From: Symbiodinium microadriaticum
Lineage: Eukaryota > Sar > Dinophyceae > Suessiales > Symbiodiniaceae
DNA: 64,000 bases
Direction: 5' to 3'
Assembly (NCBI GenBank): GCA_001939145.1
Contig: LSRX01000498.1
Coordinates: 125,556-189,555 of the forward strand
Part shown: piece by piece, positions 1-10,835 of the stretch
Layout: each line of letters starts with the position of its first letter
Position numbering within the stretch: position 1 is the first letter of the stretch
Notes under the pieces: generated by a model
The model's database searches: none
What the model was told of the DNA's origin: nothing
What the model saw: the letters and a program-made list of their open reading frames with translations, nothing else
Position numbers and translations under genes: made by a program

Positions 1-113
1 CACGGCTCCATGTACCTTTACCTATGTTGTATGTTCTGAAGGCCTTAGAGTAACCCCCCAAAAAAGGCGAAGGCCCAAGTATATACTATGCAGGTGCTCT
101 CTATCCCAAAGGA
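1..113. repeat. Foldback family FB-E, copy 1 (diverged, cut by window edge)
   Basis: Opens with GGCTCCATGTACCT, then GAAGGCCTTAGAGTA and AAGTATATACTATGCAGG. This is the module order of the FB-E copies at 21621, 30806, 55986 and 57983. The right end (CACATGGAGCC in other copies) is not clear here. Non-coding. Confidence 0.5.
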
Positions 114-133
114 CCAAATATACCACCAGGTAT

Positions 134-185
134 GGAAGTAGGTCTTCAAAGACCATTCCTATTATAGTTTTAGGGGCCTACTTCC
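134..185. repeat. Short inverted repeat (GGAAGTAGG / CCTACTTCC)
   Basis: A 52-base foldback with 9-base perfect ends and the FB-C-like word TAGGGGCCTA near the right arm. Probably a small MITE remnant. Confidence 0.4.
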
Positions 186-192
186 GCAATGT

Positions 193-549
193 TGGTATAT
201 ATCTATATATATATACACATATATATATATATATACATGGGGACACTCTTGGTATAGGTGTTAGAGCTTGAAAGCTCTGGGGCATGAGGCTTTGATTGCG
301 GGATATCAACCCCTTCAGATTCGAAAATGCATAATGAAACCCTCGTCATGTTCCTACACAGCCAGGAAGCCCGAATACTCCCACAAGATGCCGGACCTGT
401 ATCAACCTTAGACTTCCAACCTGAACCACCTTGGCCCCCTAGTTCAACCCTATGTAATCCAGCCCTCCAGTCCTCTATAGTTGCTGGGTTCTGGATAAAG
501 CTTCCCACATTATATATATATATATAAAAGAGAGAGAGAGAGAGAGAGG
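193..549. repeat. AT and GA microsatellites around anonymous sequence
   Basis: (TA)n with interruptions at 193-237 and a compound (TA)n(GA)n at 503-549. The open frames between them end inside the microsatellites and have no recognisable domain, so I do not call genes. Confidence 0.7.
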
Positions 550-1319
550 AATTACGATCGCTACACCCTCGACCCTGCGCCCTGTCCTCTTTAGCCTTGG
601 CTTTTTGCTCCATCTCTTTTAGCCTGGGATCCAAACATCGGCAGCTTCTGGTGTGGCTACGGGTAGGGCTGAGCATAAAGGCCTAGGTTTTCAAGGTTCA
701 TGGGATACAGGCGTTTAGGACTTTGGTTTTTCCGGGTGTTGCAGCGATTTCAGCGCAACAAGCTGCGATCAGGACTGCAGCAGCTGCGCTTTCTCCAAAA
801 AATCACAATACACCTGCAAACCCTCATAACTCATCCAACTCTATGACATATCTCCTTACCAAGATGCCAACAAACCCCCCAAAAGCCCGAAAACCATTGT
901 AGTCGCAATTACAAACGTACCTCCAGGGAAGTTAAAACCTTGGACAAAGAACCCTTAGTAGTATACCTACTTACAAAGTCCCCGAAAGATCCGGCACGCC
1001 GGGCTCCCATTCAGCCGTCTTCTCTCGTCTTGTGGGAAGCATGGGGATCCCTGAAGCTAAACCCTCAACCCTATAGGTTGCTTCAGGGTTTAGGGGCCCT
1101 GCTACGGGGTTTAGGGCCTAGGAGGAGTCCACGGTTTAATGATAAAGCCTGCCCAACAAATCCCTAATCCCGGAAACCGCAACACCTACATCCCTAAAGT
1201 TCAGGGCCATAACCCGAAACCCAAAACCTGAACCCCTAAAGTTCAGGGCCATTAATGCAAAAAAAGCCGAGAAGCAGTTGCGGCTTCGAGGCCTGCATCC
1301 GCTTCAGCATGAAGGCGCT
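550..1319. other. Anonymous non-coding stretch
   Basis: No gene seen. Scattered single telomere-like words (GGTTTAGGG, CCCTAAA) and a short direct repeat around CCCTAAAGTTCAGGGCCAT (1195 and 1235). Confidence 0.5.
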
Positions 1320-1605
1320 GCACTGAATCCTTCAGGGCTTCAGGGCTTTAGGGTTTAAGGGTTAGGCGTTAGGGCTTTAGGGTTTAAGGGTTAGCAGCGT
1401 TAGGGCTTAAAGGTCTAAGGGTTAGTAGCATTAGGGCTTTAGGGTTTAGGTGTGAGGGAGCTGGGGTTTAAGGATGTAGGGCTTCAGAGTTTAAGAGTGA
1501 GGCTGGAGGGCTTTAGGGTGTAAGGGTTAGGCTGTACAGTAGGGCTTTAGGCTTTAGGGTTTAGGGATTTGGGGTTTAAAGATTCAGGGCTGTCGGGTTT
1601 GAGGG
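1320..1605 (+). repeat. Degenerate interstitial telomere-like block (TTTAGGG type)
   Basis: About 280 bases dominated by GGGTTTAGGG, GGGCTTTAGGG and GGGTTTAAGGGTTAG variants. The subrepeat TTTAAGGGTTAG(C/T)AG(C)GTTAGGGCTT occurs with a period of roughly 45-50 bases. The TTTAGGG unit is the plant/alveolate telomere type. The heavy degeneration means this is not an active telomere. Confidence 0.75.
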
Positions 1606-1697
1606 TTGGGGTCAGACGGTACCGTAGACATCCCAGCAGCAGCTAGCAGCGGCGACTCCGAACCGAGGATGAAAGCCGCTCGTCCCTAAACTCACTC

Positions 1698-1790
1698 TAC
1701 CCATAGGCCCCTAAGTAGTTCCTTTTGGGGATTACCTTATAGGATTCCAAAGATAAACCGTAAACGGAACTACTTAGGGGCCTATGGGTA
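1698..1790 (+). mobile_element. Foldback MITE family FB-A, copy 1
   Basis: Long inverted ends: TACCCATAGGCCCCTAAGTA at the left and its complement ending CTTAGGGGCCTATGGGTA at the right. The arms are ~29 bases and the loop contains GGGATTACCTTATAGGATTC. Three more copies lie at 12199, 39102 and 61188. The outermost TA may be a TA target duplication (Tc1/mariner-like behaviour), an inference. No coding capacity. Confidence 0.88.
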
Positions 1791-1856
1791 AACCCTTACC
1801 AAAGGCGACGGCCTCAGCCACTGCCTCTGACTCTACGACCAAAACTGCCCAGAGGA

Positions 1857-1968
1857 CCCCTTTATTAAGGAATGTACCTTAAACCATAACCCACAATATT
1901 AAGGCTTAGGGGTTAGGGGTTTAGGGTTTAGGGTTCGTTTAAGGCATATTCCTTATATATAAAGGGGT
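1857..1968. mobile_element. Foldback element with telomere-like loop
   Basis: Left arm CCCCTTTATTAAGGAATG, right arm CATTCCTTATATATAAAGGGG with a few differences. The loop holds AGGGGTTTAGGGTTTAGGGT. Flanking words GAGGACCC and GGTTCTCC are also partly inverted. Single copy in the window, with related words at 22822 and 25050. Confidence 0.6.
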
Positions 1969-2065
1969 ATTGGGTTCTCCGGGTGACTCCTCAGCAGAGG
2001 AAAAAGGAAGCCGAGGCAGCACCGGCCACGCGTGCGCCCGGCTAAACACGAATCTTGATGCCTCG

Positions 2066-2169
2066 TCCTTAAAGACGAAATGAGCCCTAAAAGGGTTTCA
2101 GGTTCATATACCATATATAACATAAGGGCATAGGGCCCCTACTTATAAGGGTCATTTGGTCTCCAAGGG
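2066..2169 (+). mobile_element. TIR MITE family FB-I, copy 1
   Basis: About 104 bases, differing at only about six positions from the copy at 8832-8935. Imperfect terminal inverted repeats: CCTTAAAGACGAAATGA at the left and TCATTTGGTCTCCAAGG at the right. The high similarity suggests fairly recent amplification. Confidence 0.85.
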
Positions 2170-3397
2170 TGCTTCAAGTACGAATATGAGCGCAAGCGCA
2201 CAGTCCTAAGCAAATCTCATCTAGAAAATTTAACGAACGATCTCAAAAGATAGCATTTAAAACGGCTCATGTTCATTTACTCGAGCAAGCGAAGTGAAAC
2301 GTGTGAAAAGTGTTGGCTTCGCGTCGGCCCTAGGGCCCCCCCCAAGGCCTGTCGTAGAGCTATCCTTTGAACGATTGGAGGCCTGTTGTTGAACTAGGTA
2401 CTACGGGGGTTTAGGGTTATATAGGGTGTAAGGGTTCAGAATTTAAGGGTTTAGGGTTTCAGGCTCCGCTTTTTACTTCTGATGGCTCTTTCGTTTAGGG
2501 TTTATAGGGGGTTTATCCTAAACACTACACCCTGAACCGACCGTAAGGGTGCCAGCATCGAGGTTCCAGGGCATGGGGCTTCACTTCAGAATAGACCCTA
2601 AACCCTAAACCCTAAACCCCTGCATCCGAAACCTCAGATGGCCCCAAGCAAGACGAGGCGCGTGCACTACAAATCCGGAATTCCCAGCTTAGCATCGTAA
2701 ATTAGTGCGTAAGGTAGTGTGTATACACACGTATGTATATATATATATATATATAGATAGTTTGTAAAAAGTACTATAAAACTTCGATGTGTGTCCTTGC
2801 TGTCATGTCCGGGATGTCTGGCACGTCTGGCTGTTCCGGTTCGTCGCCAGCATCAGCAGCATCAGCAACTGCGCAAGCTCACCCAGATAGTTTGGGGTTG
2901 TCGATGGATGGAGTCACAGATACCAGAATTTTCTTACAGCCCCCTATACACAAACCACACCAGCCTGCCCAACGCAACATCGCGAATCTGGAGAGGGTTT
3001 CTTTTCAGAGAAGTGCAGCCGCAAGATTCCCTTGACGCCTTCAGTGCTGCAGCCGGCCCTACGAACTAGATTAGGGAAGCAAGTAGTTGGATGGGCAGTG
3101 CACTTCGCAGCGAACAGGTCAGCAGCTGGGCAAACGGATCGCTAAGAGCCCTACGCCCTAAACTTGATCCGCCTGAAGCCCTGACCCAAAACCCTGATTG
3201 CCTTGCGTGAGCCCTGCCTGACTCTGAGTCTTCGTCATCGGGCTGAACCTCACTGAATCCGATGCCGACGTGATTCGCCTCAGGGTGTCTGGGCTGCACG
3301 GGTTCTCGGAGAGCTCAAGTAATGGGACCAATGATGGCGATGGTGATGGGCTCTATGTACAGAAGCCTACACGAGGATACTTTTGTGCCGTCTGGGT
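2170..3397. other. Anonymous non-coding stretch with short telomere-like words
   Basis: No gene recognised. Telomere-like words at 2405-2465 and 2596-2621, and an interrupted (TA)n at 2733-2755. Overlapping open frames of 77-92 codons at 2787-3299 show no domain or consistent frame. Confidence 0.5.
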
Positions 3398-3530
3398 GTC
3401 TACTATATATATATATAAACTATATATATATATATAAACTATATATATGTATATATAAACTCTATATATATATATATATTTCTTCTATTTATATATTTAT
3501 ATATTGTTTGTTTCTCTCTCTCTCTCTCCC
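3398..3530. repeat. (TA)n-AAAC compound microsatellite followed by (TC)n
   Basis: Three blocks of TATATATATA-TAAAC (period ~23 bases) followed by longer (TA)n and CTCTCTCTC. The open frame through it is all Tyr/Ile and is an artefact. Confidence 0.85.
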
Positions 3531-4378
3531 TATCGCCATAATCCACATCGCCATAATCCAAATCATTGAAGCCCCTGTCTCACAACCCTTACTGTAGAAT
3601 CCTTGTTATTATAGAAGCGTTATAGACCCCTTCAAAGAGGACTTGACGGGATCCTATTCCCTATTCTATGTACTTAATTATTTCAGGCCCCTAGATTCAA
3701 CAAATGTTCTGTGGCGAATGCTCTCCTGCTATCCGCGGTTGTCGCTATCAGAAACCGTGGTAGTGAAAACTGCTCCATACCCTTATCATCTGTTAGGTGT
3801 GGGTTTTATGGGGTTTAGGGTTTACAAAATCAGAAACATACACGCGCAAAGCTCGACGACGTCCAAGCTGCGACGAGACCAAACTTCTGCGATCTGCTGG
3901 GCAGCTTGAAAGTGATCGATGACAGGGACTTGTTGGAAACGTTTCGACCTCACGGGGGCTAAGATTTCTCGTTCAGTGCCCTTTCGGTTGGGCCTAGGAG
4001 TGAGGTCATACAAGGTTTCCTGCAGGCAGACCCGAACGTATGGAGCTCTTCGTCCCTACTCGGTCAGGCTATTCTAATGATGAAGGCCCCTACATTATAC
4101 CTACAAGGCCCGACCAGACGACCGCGGAACCCGAGCACATGGTCTGATCTGCTTGCGCAAGTATTTTAAGTTTAGGGTTTAGGGTTTTAGGGTTTAGGAT
4201 GTAAAGTATGTAACCCTGCATGCCACCGCAGTGCAAGAATTTAGGTGTGGTTAACATCCGAGAGATTGCGCCAGTTCAGATACTTTCCCTAGTAAGCCAG
4301 CCTCAAGAATGTGATCAAGGGGATCCATCAATAAGCTGCTTCACGTCGGCGGTATATGTACAAAAGAAGGTATGGGAG
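3531..4378. other. Anonymous stretch with an FB-C right-end fragment
   Basis: No gene seen. Around 4066-4110, ATTCTAATGATGAAGGCCCC resembles the terminal part of FB-C elements. 4166-4200 has GTTTAGGGTTTAGGGTTTTA. Short open frames at 3643-4013 have no support. Confidence 0.45.
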
Positions 4379-4479
4379 CTACTTGGAGGTTAGTGGGCAC
4401 ATAGGTCTATAACTCTATAGTTGCCCTACTGCAAAACCCCCCACTTATAACAACTGCTTATCCATGAACCTCCAAGTAG
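4379..4479 (+). mobile_element. Foldback MITE family FB-G, copy 1
   Basis: Ends CTACTTGGAGGTT and, as its complement, AACCTCCAAGTAG. The second copy at 61923-62032 has longer matching arms (GGAGGTTCATGGGTAGTT). The interior TATAACTCTATAGTTGCC is compatible with the interior of copy 2. Confidence 0.8.
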
Positions 4480-4539
4480 GGTACATGAACGTTCAACTTT
4501 GATGACAGTGTCTCGGTTCATGCACGGATGAAGGATCCC

Positions 4540-4622
4540 TGGGGCTCCAAATAGCCCAAAGTAGGTGCTATTTATAGACTTTCGGCCCCAAAGTAGGTAC
4601 CATTTGCAGCTCTTGGAGCCCT
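4540..4622. repeat. Small foldback (GGGGCTCCAA / TTGGAGCCC)
   Basis: Inverted ends of ~10 bases around an internal near-duplication CCAAAGTAGGTGCTATTT / CCAAAGTAGGTACCATTT. Probably another MITE-like remnant; single copy. Confidence 0.5.
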
Positions 4623-5346
4623 TTTGGGGATTGGCTGGAGGCTCGACGAGCTAGCCCCGCCGTTGCAGCAGAACCTTCAGCCCTAACCTCCAAGCCCTAC
4701 CTATAGGGGTCATACCCTATGTACCCCTTTTTTGTTACGGTACCTACTTTTCTATATAACAGATCCTAACCAATCCAGGTAGATCTTTTAAACTGAAGAC
4801 TTTAAACCCTACATATTACAAACCCTCAAGCCTGAACCCTCAACCTGAACCGACATTGACCCCGTGCACCCAAAGCCCTGTGCCAACTGAATGCATCCTA
4901 TACGTATCCTCTGAAGAGCATTCCCGACCTGGGGGGGCAGGGGGCTTCATAATCAAACAAAAGACTCTTCTAAGCGTTCCTATTGAAAGGGTGCCGAATA
5001 TTAGCAGACGGGCCTTGGCACTTAGACCAGGGTTTTGTGGGTTTTAGGGTTTGGGGCTTTAGGGTTTAGGGTTGTGTGTATAGAACTCTAGGTATGGTGT
5101 CACTGGCCACTTAACTATTGGGAGCCCCAAGACCGAAAGAAATGCCCGCCATGCGACCTGTTAGCACTTCGTTCCTGGATGCGCCGGGAAGTGGCTGTGA
5201 TTCAACGCCGGGTTTACGAGCTTCATGCTGCGAGTCTACGGGTTTATGCTCTCCTGCTTAGGGCTTGTAGCGCTTTAGGTTTGTCATAAGGGTTTGTGGA
5301 AAGATGGCGGAGCTGCAGTGTCACGACGAAGACCCTGTCAATATCA
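4623..5346. other. Anonymous non-coding stretch
   Basis: Scattered CCCTAAA/TTTAGGG words (4800-4850, 5035-5075), no gene. The 63-codon frame at 4856 has no support. Confidence 0.45.
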
Positions 5347-5446
5347 TATAGGGGCCTTAACACTTCGAATAGGGTTTTGAGGTACATTAGATACTACAAT
5401 TATACCAAGGAAACCCAAAAATAGTATATGTATTAATTAGACATCA
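5347..5446 (+). mobile_element. Foldback family FB-C, copy 1 (diverged)
   Basis: Begins TATAGGGGCCTTAACAC, continues with AATAGGGTTTTGAGGTA and ends AAATAGTATATGTATTAATTA. This is the FB-C module order (see 58081), with a lost right end. Confidence 0.6.
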
Positions 5447-7139
5447 TCGTCCGTCATCATGGTCATCATGACACCCATCAGTTCTTCGAGAGCCTACTCC
5501 AGGAGCCGTTCACCCGGGCAGGGTTGCCGGAACGGGAGACGGCGGTTCACAATGAATGTTTTGGCGACGAGGAAAGCTTCAAAGTGCCAACACTCAGAAA
5601 ACATGGCCGGGTTTCACAGCTGAGGAGCTAGCACCCTGAACTCCATGCCCAAAAGCCTACCAAACTGGTTGGGGTTGAACAAGCTCTAGGGCTCTAAGTG
5701 CGACAAAGTCGAGAACGGAACGATGGGAAGTGTCCTGGAACATCGCTGTGGGCAAAAGTTGCTACTCTATGCACCAGTCATAACCGGATGAACGGCCTTG
5801 GCTTGCACCGAGGAGCAATCGCCCTTGGACGAAATCTCTGACTTTTCTTTTACCTTAGATTGAGCGGGCGGCATCATGACCACGACCAACACAGAAATGC
5901 ACTGAACCTGTTCCATGAGAGCCATCGCATTGAACATCTCGAATTAGCCTTGAATAGACCTAGCTTGCTTCACATGTTTGTTGACTGTCCGACTCCAGAG
6001 CCAATCAAAACCCCATGCATAAACACTCAAGCCTGCACCCTCAACCAACTAACCACTAATCCTACTCCCATGCATCAGGTCTGTGTCCATTTCGGAGTCG
6101 CGGAGAGTTCCAGAAGGAGTCCATAAGCCATAGTATGCCAAGGGGGACCCTTGCGCAAAGGGTCCAAGTTAGCAAGAGTCATACTCTCACCTTACATGCC
6201 GTAGTGTTTCATCATTAATGTTCAAACTTGATCCTCGCATCTAACAGCTCCCCCAAGTACAAGCCTGCTAGAACCGACGGCCTTACAAACCCAAGACCTA
6301 ATTACTCAGTAGGAGTACCTCAGACCGTTATAAGGGGCTACGAGGGAATCCTGTGCTGCCACGCATTCGTGCAGACAAAGGGCAGTCTGGCCAAAGCCAG
6401 TCGCCTAGAGCCGGAACATTGCGATCCTGCGCGATTTCGGATTCCCAAAAGGTGCCAAGTACGCTTTCTGTTGCAGACTTATAAGCCTCGTTGCAGCTAT
6501 CAAGCCCCGTGAAGATGTGAAACAGCTGCATTCCTGAATGACTGTCCGTTGCCCCGATTTCCCTGCCTTCTTCCTGTTGCTGATTTCCACTGTCATGTGA
6601 AGGCAGTACGTACGCGATCAAACCGTTTCTGTTTCAAGTCCTCAACCATGGGATCCTCATTATCATATCTCGTGACTTGTGTCAAATCAACCGGTGTCTT
6701 GAATCAGGGGTCTACATTAATGGAATACACAAGAACAATCCTTGCTAAGCAGCCACCCTCCACCCAAGCAAGAACATGTCTTCGCAATCAGGTCAGAAAC
6801 GCCATGTAGCATGATTGACGTTGTTGTGGCAACCCATATTCAACGCAGCAACTGAGAAAAGGCTTGTACTGCCGGGCTAGAGTCAGGGGCTACATGTGTC
6901 TATGTGACGAAGATGCAACGGAATGTACATAAAACAGCCGGTCGGTGAAGCCGAAACCCCCAAACCCTGAGCCCTGAACACTGTCCTCCACATCTTTGCC
7001 ATGCCGAATGAAGAGATGCACCTCTCACAGCTCCAGTACTGCTACAGCTTAAATCTTGGGACTCTGGTATTGGGGACGGGGAGGTCAGCTCTAGCGGGAA
7101 AGAGAAGCACTTCAGATGCTGGGCGCTTGCTGGCGTGAG
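5447..7139. other. Low-telomere-motif anonymous stretch
   Basis: About 1.7 kb with few telomere-like words, unlike its flanks. Open frames at 5860-6126, 6228-6512 and 6549-6809 (86-94 codons, +) do not line up into one frame and show no recognisable motif. It could be decayed coding or LINE-derived DNA leading into the 7.1-7.8 kb fragment; unproven. Confidence 0.35.
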
Positions 7140-7830
7140 GTGAGGTGGATCCGGGCTTACCCTAGATCGTACGCCCGAAGCCATTGGTACAAAGAGCTCA
7201 TGGGCAAGAAGCAATGGCATTCGAGACAGTGGGACGACAATGCAGGCTGGCACAGCATGCCAACTCCGCACAATGGCAGCGATGGCGTGGTGCTTGGCCT
7301 TCTGGCTCGCCTAAGGCTCGCGCAAAGGAGAAGGCGGGCCCACCGCAGCATTACGACCAGACGTGAGTGCCTACGGCCCCGGCAAGTGCCAGAGCCGACT
7401 ACAGGACTGGCACCGAGATAGCCCTCCCGACCGGCAGTGGGCCCATGGATCTCAGGCAAGAGATCCAGAGGGTGCGCCGCCTCCAAGCGATGCGACACTC
7501 GCATCCGGAAACGCGATCTCTGATGTTTGCCTGGCGTGTATGAAGTGGTACCGGACGGTCGAACAAGTCCAGCTTCATTTTAAGCGGACCCCACTGCCTT
7601 CGTCGCATGTGTCGGCTGATTCCACCCCTGCCCATTGAGGAGGTGCATGGTTTGGAGGCGCCATGCCGTGATCGCAGTAAATTGGCTGCTTCCGGCAAAT
7701 GGCAGTCCTTCTCCGCCCTTCCAGGCCCTCGTCGTGCACTGACTACCTTTGGCCCTCGTCTGCCTACTAGCCGAGAGCGGAGACTCCTTCATCCTAGCGA
7801 CTCTGTCTCTGAAGATGTCCTCCCTAACCC
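7140..7830 (+). pseudogene. Decayed LINE C-terminal fragment with Cys2-His-Cys finger
   Basis: I read this as the C-terminal remnant of a non-LTR retrotransposon different from the one at 39.8 kb. The key sign is a finger in the +1 frame near 7528-7597, C-x2-C-x12-H-x6-C. It needs one frame change between the His and the last Cys (around 7595). The spacing is the same as the second finger of the large LINE (C643, C646, H659, C666 of its RT segment). Upstream, at about 7318-7366, a basic stretch ending AGPPQHYDQT resembles the short (R/K)xGRPxxxWDD-type region I recall just before such fingers. Downstream, frame 2 (7595-7830) stays open for ~75 codons of plausible protein. At least two frame breaks are needed, so it is not functional. 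FB-B copy 1 lies at its right edge. Alternative: chance finger spacing. Confidence 0.45.
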
Positions 7831-7900
7831 CCCCAAGTACTTACTATATAGGGTACTAGAGCCCTAGGGCCCTATGTAGTAGGTAACTGGAGGGTTAGGG
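7822..7900 (+). mobile_element. Foldback MITE family FB-B, copy 1
   Basis: Arms CCCTAACC...AAGTACTTACTATATAGGG and ...CCCTATGTAGTAGGTAACTG...GGTTAGGG around the centre TACTAGAGCCCTAGGGCCC. Further copies at 16523, 28717 and 34580. The terminal CCCTAAC/GTTAGGG words look telomere-like. Confidence 0.88.
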
Positions 7901-8832
7901 TCCCACTGTTTCTCGGTTTTGGGGGCTGGATTTCCCGCACAGGGACGATGTGGTCGCCTGGGTCGAGGCACCCCTGGAGGCCTCGACTACCGAAGGTGCT
8001 AGGAGAGTCAGCGGCGCGATTTTTGGCTTAGGATATTAGGGTTTGGGGTATTAGGTATGAGGGATTAGGGTATTAGGGTTCCTTATATGAAACCTAATTT
8101 ATTTATTTATTTTTGGGGGGGTTAGGACCATGGTTTCTTATTCAGGTCTTACAAAGCCTTCCTCGTGTCACTTGAACTTGTAGCATGAGTTTTGGGACGC
8201 GCCGTAATATGGCACGACGGTCCGCCAGAAGGTGAAGAATCTTGTCCCTGGCGTTCCTTACTGTAATTTATAAATAGTGCTGGTTCAACATATAGCCCCA
8301 AACCGTGTTCTATTCAGTAAGGCACGCATATCACAGCTGTTGCAGCTTTAATGGGAACGTCGACACTTCAATCGGTGGCAAGCAGAAGGAAGTTTCAAGA
8401 CGATTCGTAACTTCAGAATTCAGAAAACTTTGCAATGTGTGTTCCATTTTGTCATGAAGTCACGAGCTGATCTGTCAAATGTGTTCACCCCTGGAGTTGT
8501 TCGAGGGTGAGGCGTGCAGGCTTTAGATATCAAGCTGCCGGGCTGAAAACGGCTCCACTGCTTCGTTGATAGATCAGTCTTGTGTCTTATTCTCAGCAAG
8601 TGAACCGCTTGCGCGACAACCTTGAGCTTTACCAGTTCCTTCATTCGGCATCGCCTTCAAACTACCTAAATATGGGTTAATTCCGTGGGGTAGTGATCGG
8701 GCTTCTTCCTTTCTGAGTTGTCAGGTCTGTCCTCCCATGCCATTTTTTATTCAGAAGCTCAGTGCCTGGTTCAGATCTTCGAGCTTACCGCGTTTACGGC
8801 GCTTCTTTAAGATTCTACGCGTCGTCTTCTAT
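7901..8832. other. Anonymous stretch
   Basis: Degenerate TATTAGGGT words at 8030-8090, (TTTA)n-like A/T run at 8096-8115, then ~700 bases with no recognisable feature. A 74-codon frame on - at 8420-8644 is unsupported. Confidence 0.4.
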
Positions 8833-8935
8833 CCTTAAAGACGAAATGAACCCTAAAAGGGTTTCAGGTTCATATACCATATATAGCATGAGGGGCATAG
8901 GGCCCCTACTTTTATGGGTCATTTGGTCTCCAAGG
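8833..8935 (+). mobile_element. TIR MITE family FB-I, copy 2
   Basis: Near-identical to 2066-2169, with the same CCTTAAAGACGAAATGA / TCATTTGGTCTCCAAGG ends. Inserted in unrelated flanks, confirming mobility rather than segmental duplication. Confidence 0.87.
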
Positions 8936-9109
8936 TCTGACCAAGTTTCGGGCACTGGGGCGTCAGACCTCACACGCTTTCAATGGGGAGTTTGAAACTT
9001 GAAGTTAGAAAGCGCGTCATATCGGAGCCTTAGTAAGTATATGTAGAATAATGAGGGTTCCGTTCAAGACGACTGTAAGGGTCTTATACTGTAGAGTAAT
9101 TATAGGGCT

Positions 9110-9495
9110 TAACCCACTCTAAACCCTAAACCCTAAAACCCTAAACCCTAAACCCTCTAAACCCCAAAGCCCTGAACCCTCTAAACCCTGAGCCCTAAAC
9201 CCCCTAAACCCTGAACCCTAAACCCTCCAAGCCCTAAACCCAGAACCCTCTAAACCCTCTAAACCCTAAACCCTGAACCCTGAACCCTCTAAACCCTAAA
9301 CCCTGAACCCTCTAAACTTTACACCCTCTAAACCCCAAACCCTGAACCCTCTAAACTTTTCACCCTCTAAACCCTAAACCCTGAACCCTCTAAACTGAAC
9401 CCTCTAAACCCTCAACCCTGAACCCTCTAAACTGAACCCTCTAAACCCTCAACTCTGAACCCTCTAAACTGAACCCTCTAAACCCTCCAAATCCC
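9110..9495 (-). repeat. Longest CCCTAAA-type array, with a 37-bp higher-order unit
   Basis: About 385 bases of CCCTAAACCCTGAACCCTCT variants. From about 9380 the array switches to a 37-base higher-order unit made of GAACCCTCTAAACT + GAACCCTCTAAACCCTCAACCCT, repeated about three times with one substitution. The variant order argues for unequal crossover or replication-slippage expansion inside the chromosome rather than telomerase copying. Confidence 0.85.
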
Positions 9496-9597
9496 GAAGC
9501 TTCCCTGGGAAGTCCGCACCTCTCGAAGGCTCAGCTCGTTGCAGAAAGGATCCACCACGAACTCCATCTAAGCGCGGCTTTCGGCTTAGGGCTTAGT

Positions 9598-9706
9598 ATA
9601 GGGGCCTTATGATTCTTAGAATAATTCAGGTTTTGGGGTATGTTTTTTCTGTAACTATATCATAATATATAAGAAACCTGCCGAAATAGTATTGGTAATT
9701 ATGGCT
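9598..9706 (+). mobile_element. Foldback family FB-C, copy 2
   Basis: TATAGGGGCCTTATGATT, then TTTTGGGGTATGTT, an internal TATATCATAATATATAAG, and GAAATAGTATTGGTAATTAT. Same order as FB-C at 58081. Confidence 0.75.
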
Positions 9707-10294
9707 TTGGGAACTTTCGTAGCCAATGCAAGCAACTACCAGTTCCGTTAGTAGCACTCACAGTGCCACTTAGCATGGCTTTCTTCTTTGTCAATGCTAT
9801 GACAGCAGAAACAATAGCATTTTCATGGCTTACTGTCCGAGCTAAGGCTGGCACTACTGTAACAAGAACTGCTTGGGTTAAATGTGATGTCGGCCCTTTA
9901 CGCCTCCTTGGGGTTGGAATTCCATGTTCAATCCATTACACGTTTACTTTCTTCACAGCAAAAAATCTGTACAGGATGCCCTGCTGTCCGACTTAATTAT
10001 TGGGGGCTGGGCGATACGTGGATGCTCGACTGACATGGCAAATGATCAAAGTGTGTTGCAGCAGACTCCTTCAAGCAAGGGTGGCATTCGTCCTCATTAT
10101 CGATTATCTTAAAGTCTTACGTAAAGTACAAGAAACGTCGAACAAACCGCGTGGAAGCCCTGCGCCAAAGCGCACATCCTACCATCGCCAGTAACTAACA
10201 CCAAAGCAGACATGCACAAAGCGGTCCTACTTGGCACGACTTCAAAACACCAAACCCAGGACCGCACCAACGAAGTGTAATCACCGGGATAAAG
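9707..10294. other. Anonymous stretch
   Basis: Almost free of telomere-like words. A 77-codon + frame (9763-9996) begins with a hydrophobic MAFFFVNAMTAETIAFSW-like stretch but has no homology I recognise and no intron signals; not called. Confidence 0.35.
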
Positions 10295-10329
10295 ATGACT
10301 ACACTAACACCTGCTAAATTCCTAACATA

Positions 10330-10757
10330 CTACTGTTATAGGCCGCGGGCCTCACCCAAACCACGACCCCTGACACCACGACTACAACCACTTACCACGA
10401 CCGTCACCATCGCCGCGACCGCTACAACCGCCACAACCGCAAACGCCACCACCATCATCGCCACCACCACCGCCACGACCACCAGCACCAGCGTCATCAC
10501 CGCCAAAACCACTTCCACTACAACTGGCCCTGGCACGAAGACTAGCAGCAGCAGTAGAAGTCATACCCCGATTAATTAACATTGACACTATCACCAACGC
10601 TAATCCTAACCCTAATGAGCACACTTCACTAGCACTGGCACGATCACCAACACCAACGTTAACACGGATGCTAACAGCAACATTAATAAATGACCACCAC
10701 CACCACCCCCGCCGCCGCCACCACCGCCACCACAACCACCACCAGCAGTAGCAGCAG

Positions 10758-10801
<44 letters not shown>

Positions 10802-10835
10802 CCACCACCACCACCACCACCACCACCACCAGCAG
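10330..10835. repeat. Trinucleotide-rich block (CAC/ACC)n and (CAG)n
   Basis: Imperfect ACC/CGC/ACA triplets at 10370-10545 and 10690-10742, then an almost pure (AGC)n run (about 10742-10800) followed by (ACC)n to 10835. All six frames are open as Thr/Val/Ser/Leu/Ala/Gly homopolymers, so the open frames are compositional artefacts. Confidence 0.9.

Noticed and set aside
9110..9495. True chromosome end or active telomere
   Set aside because: The repeats are heavily substituted, internal, and flanked on both sides by other elements.
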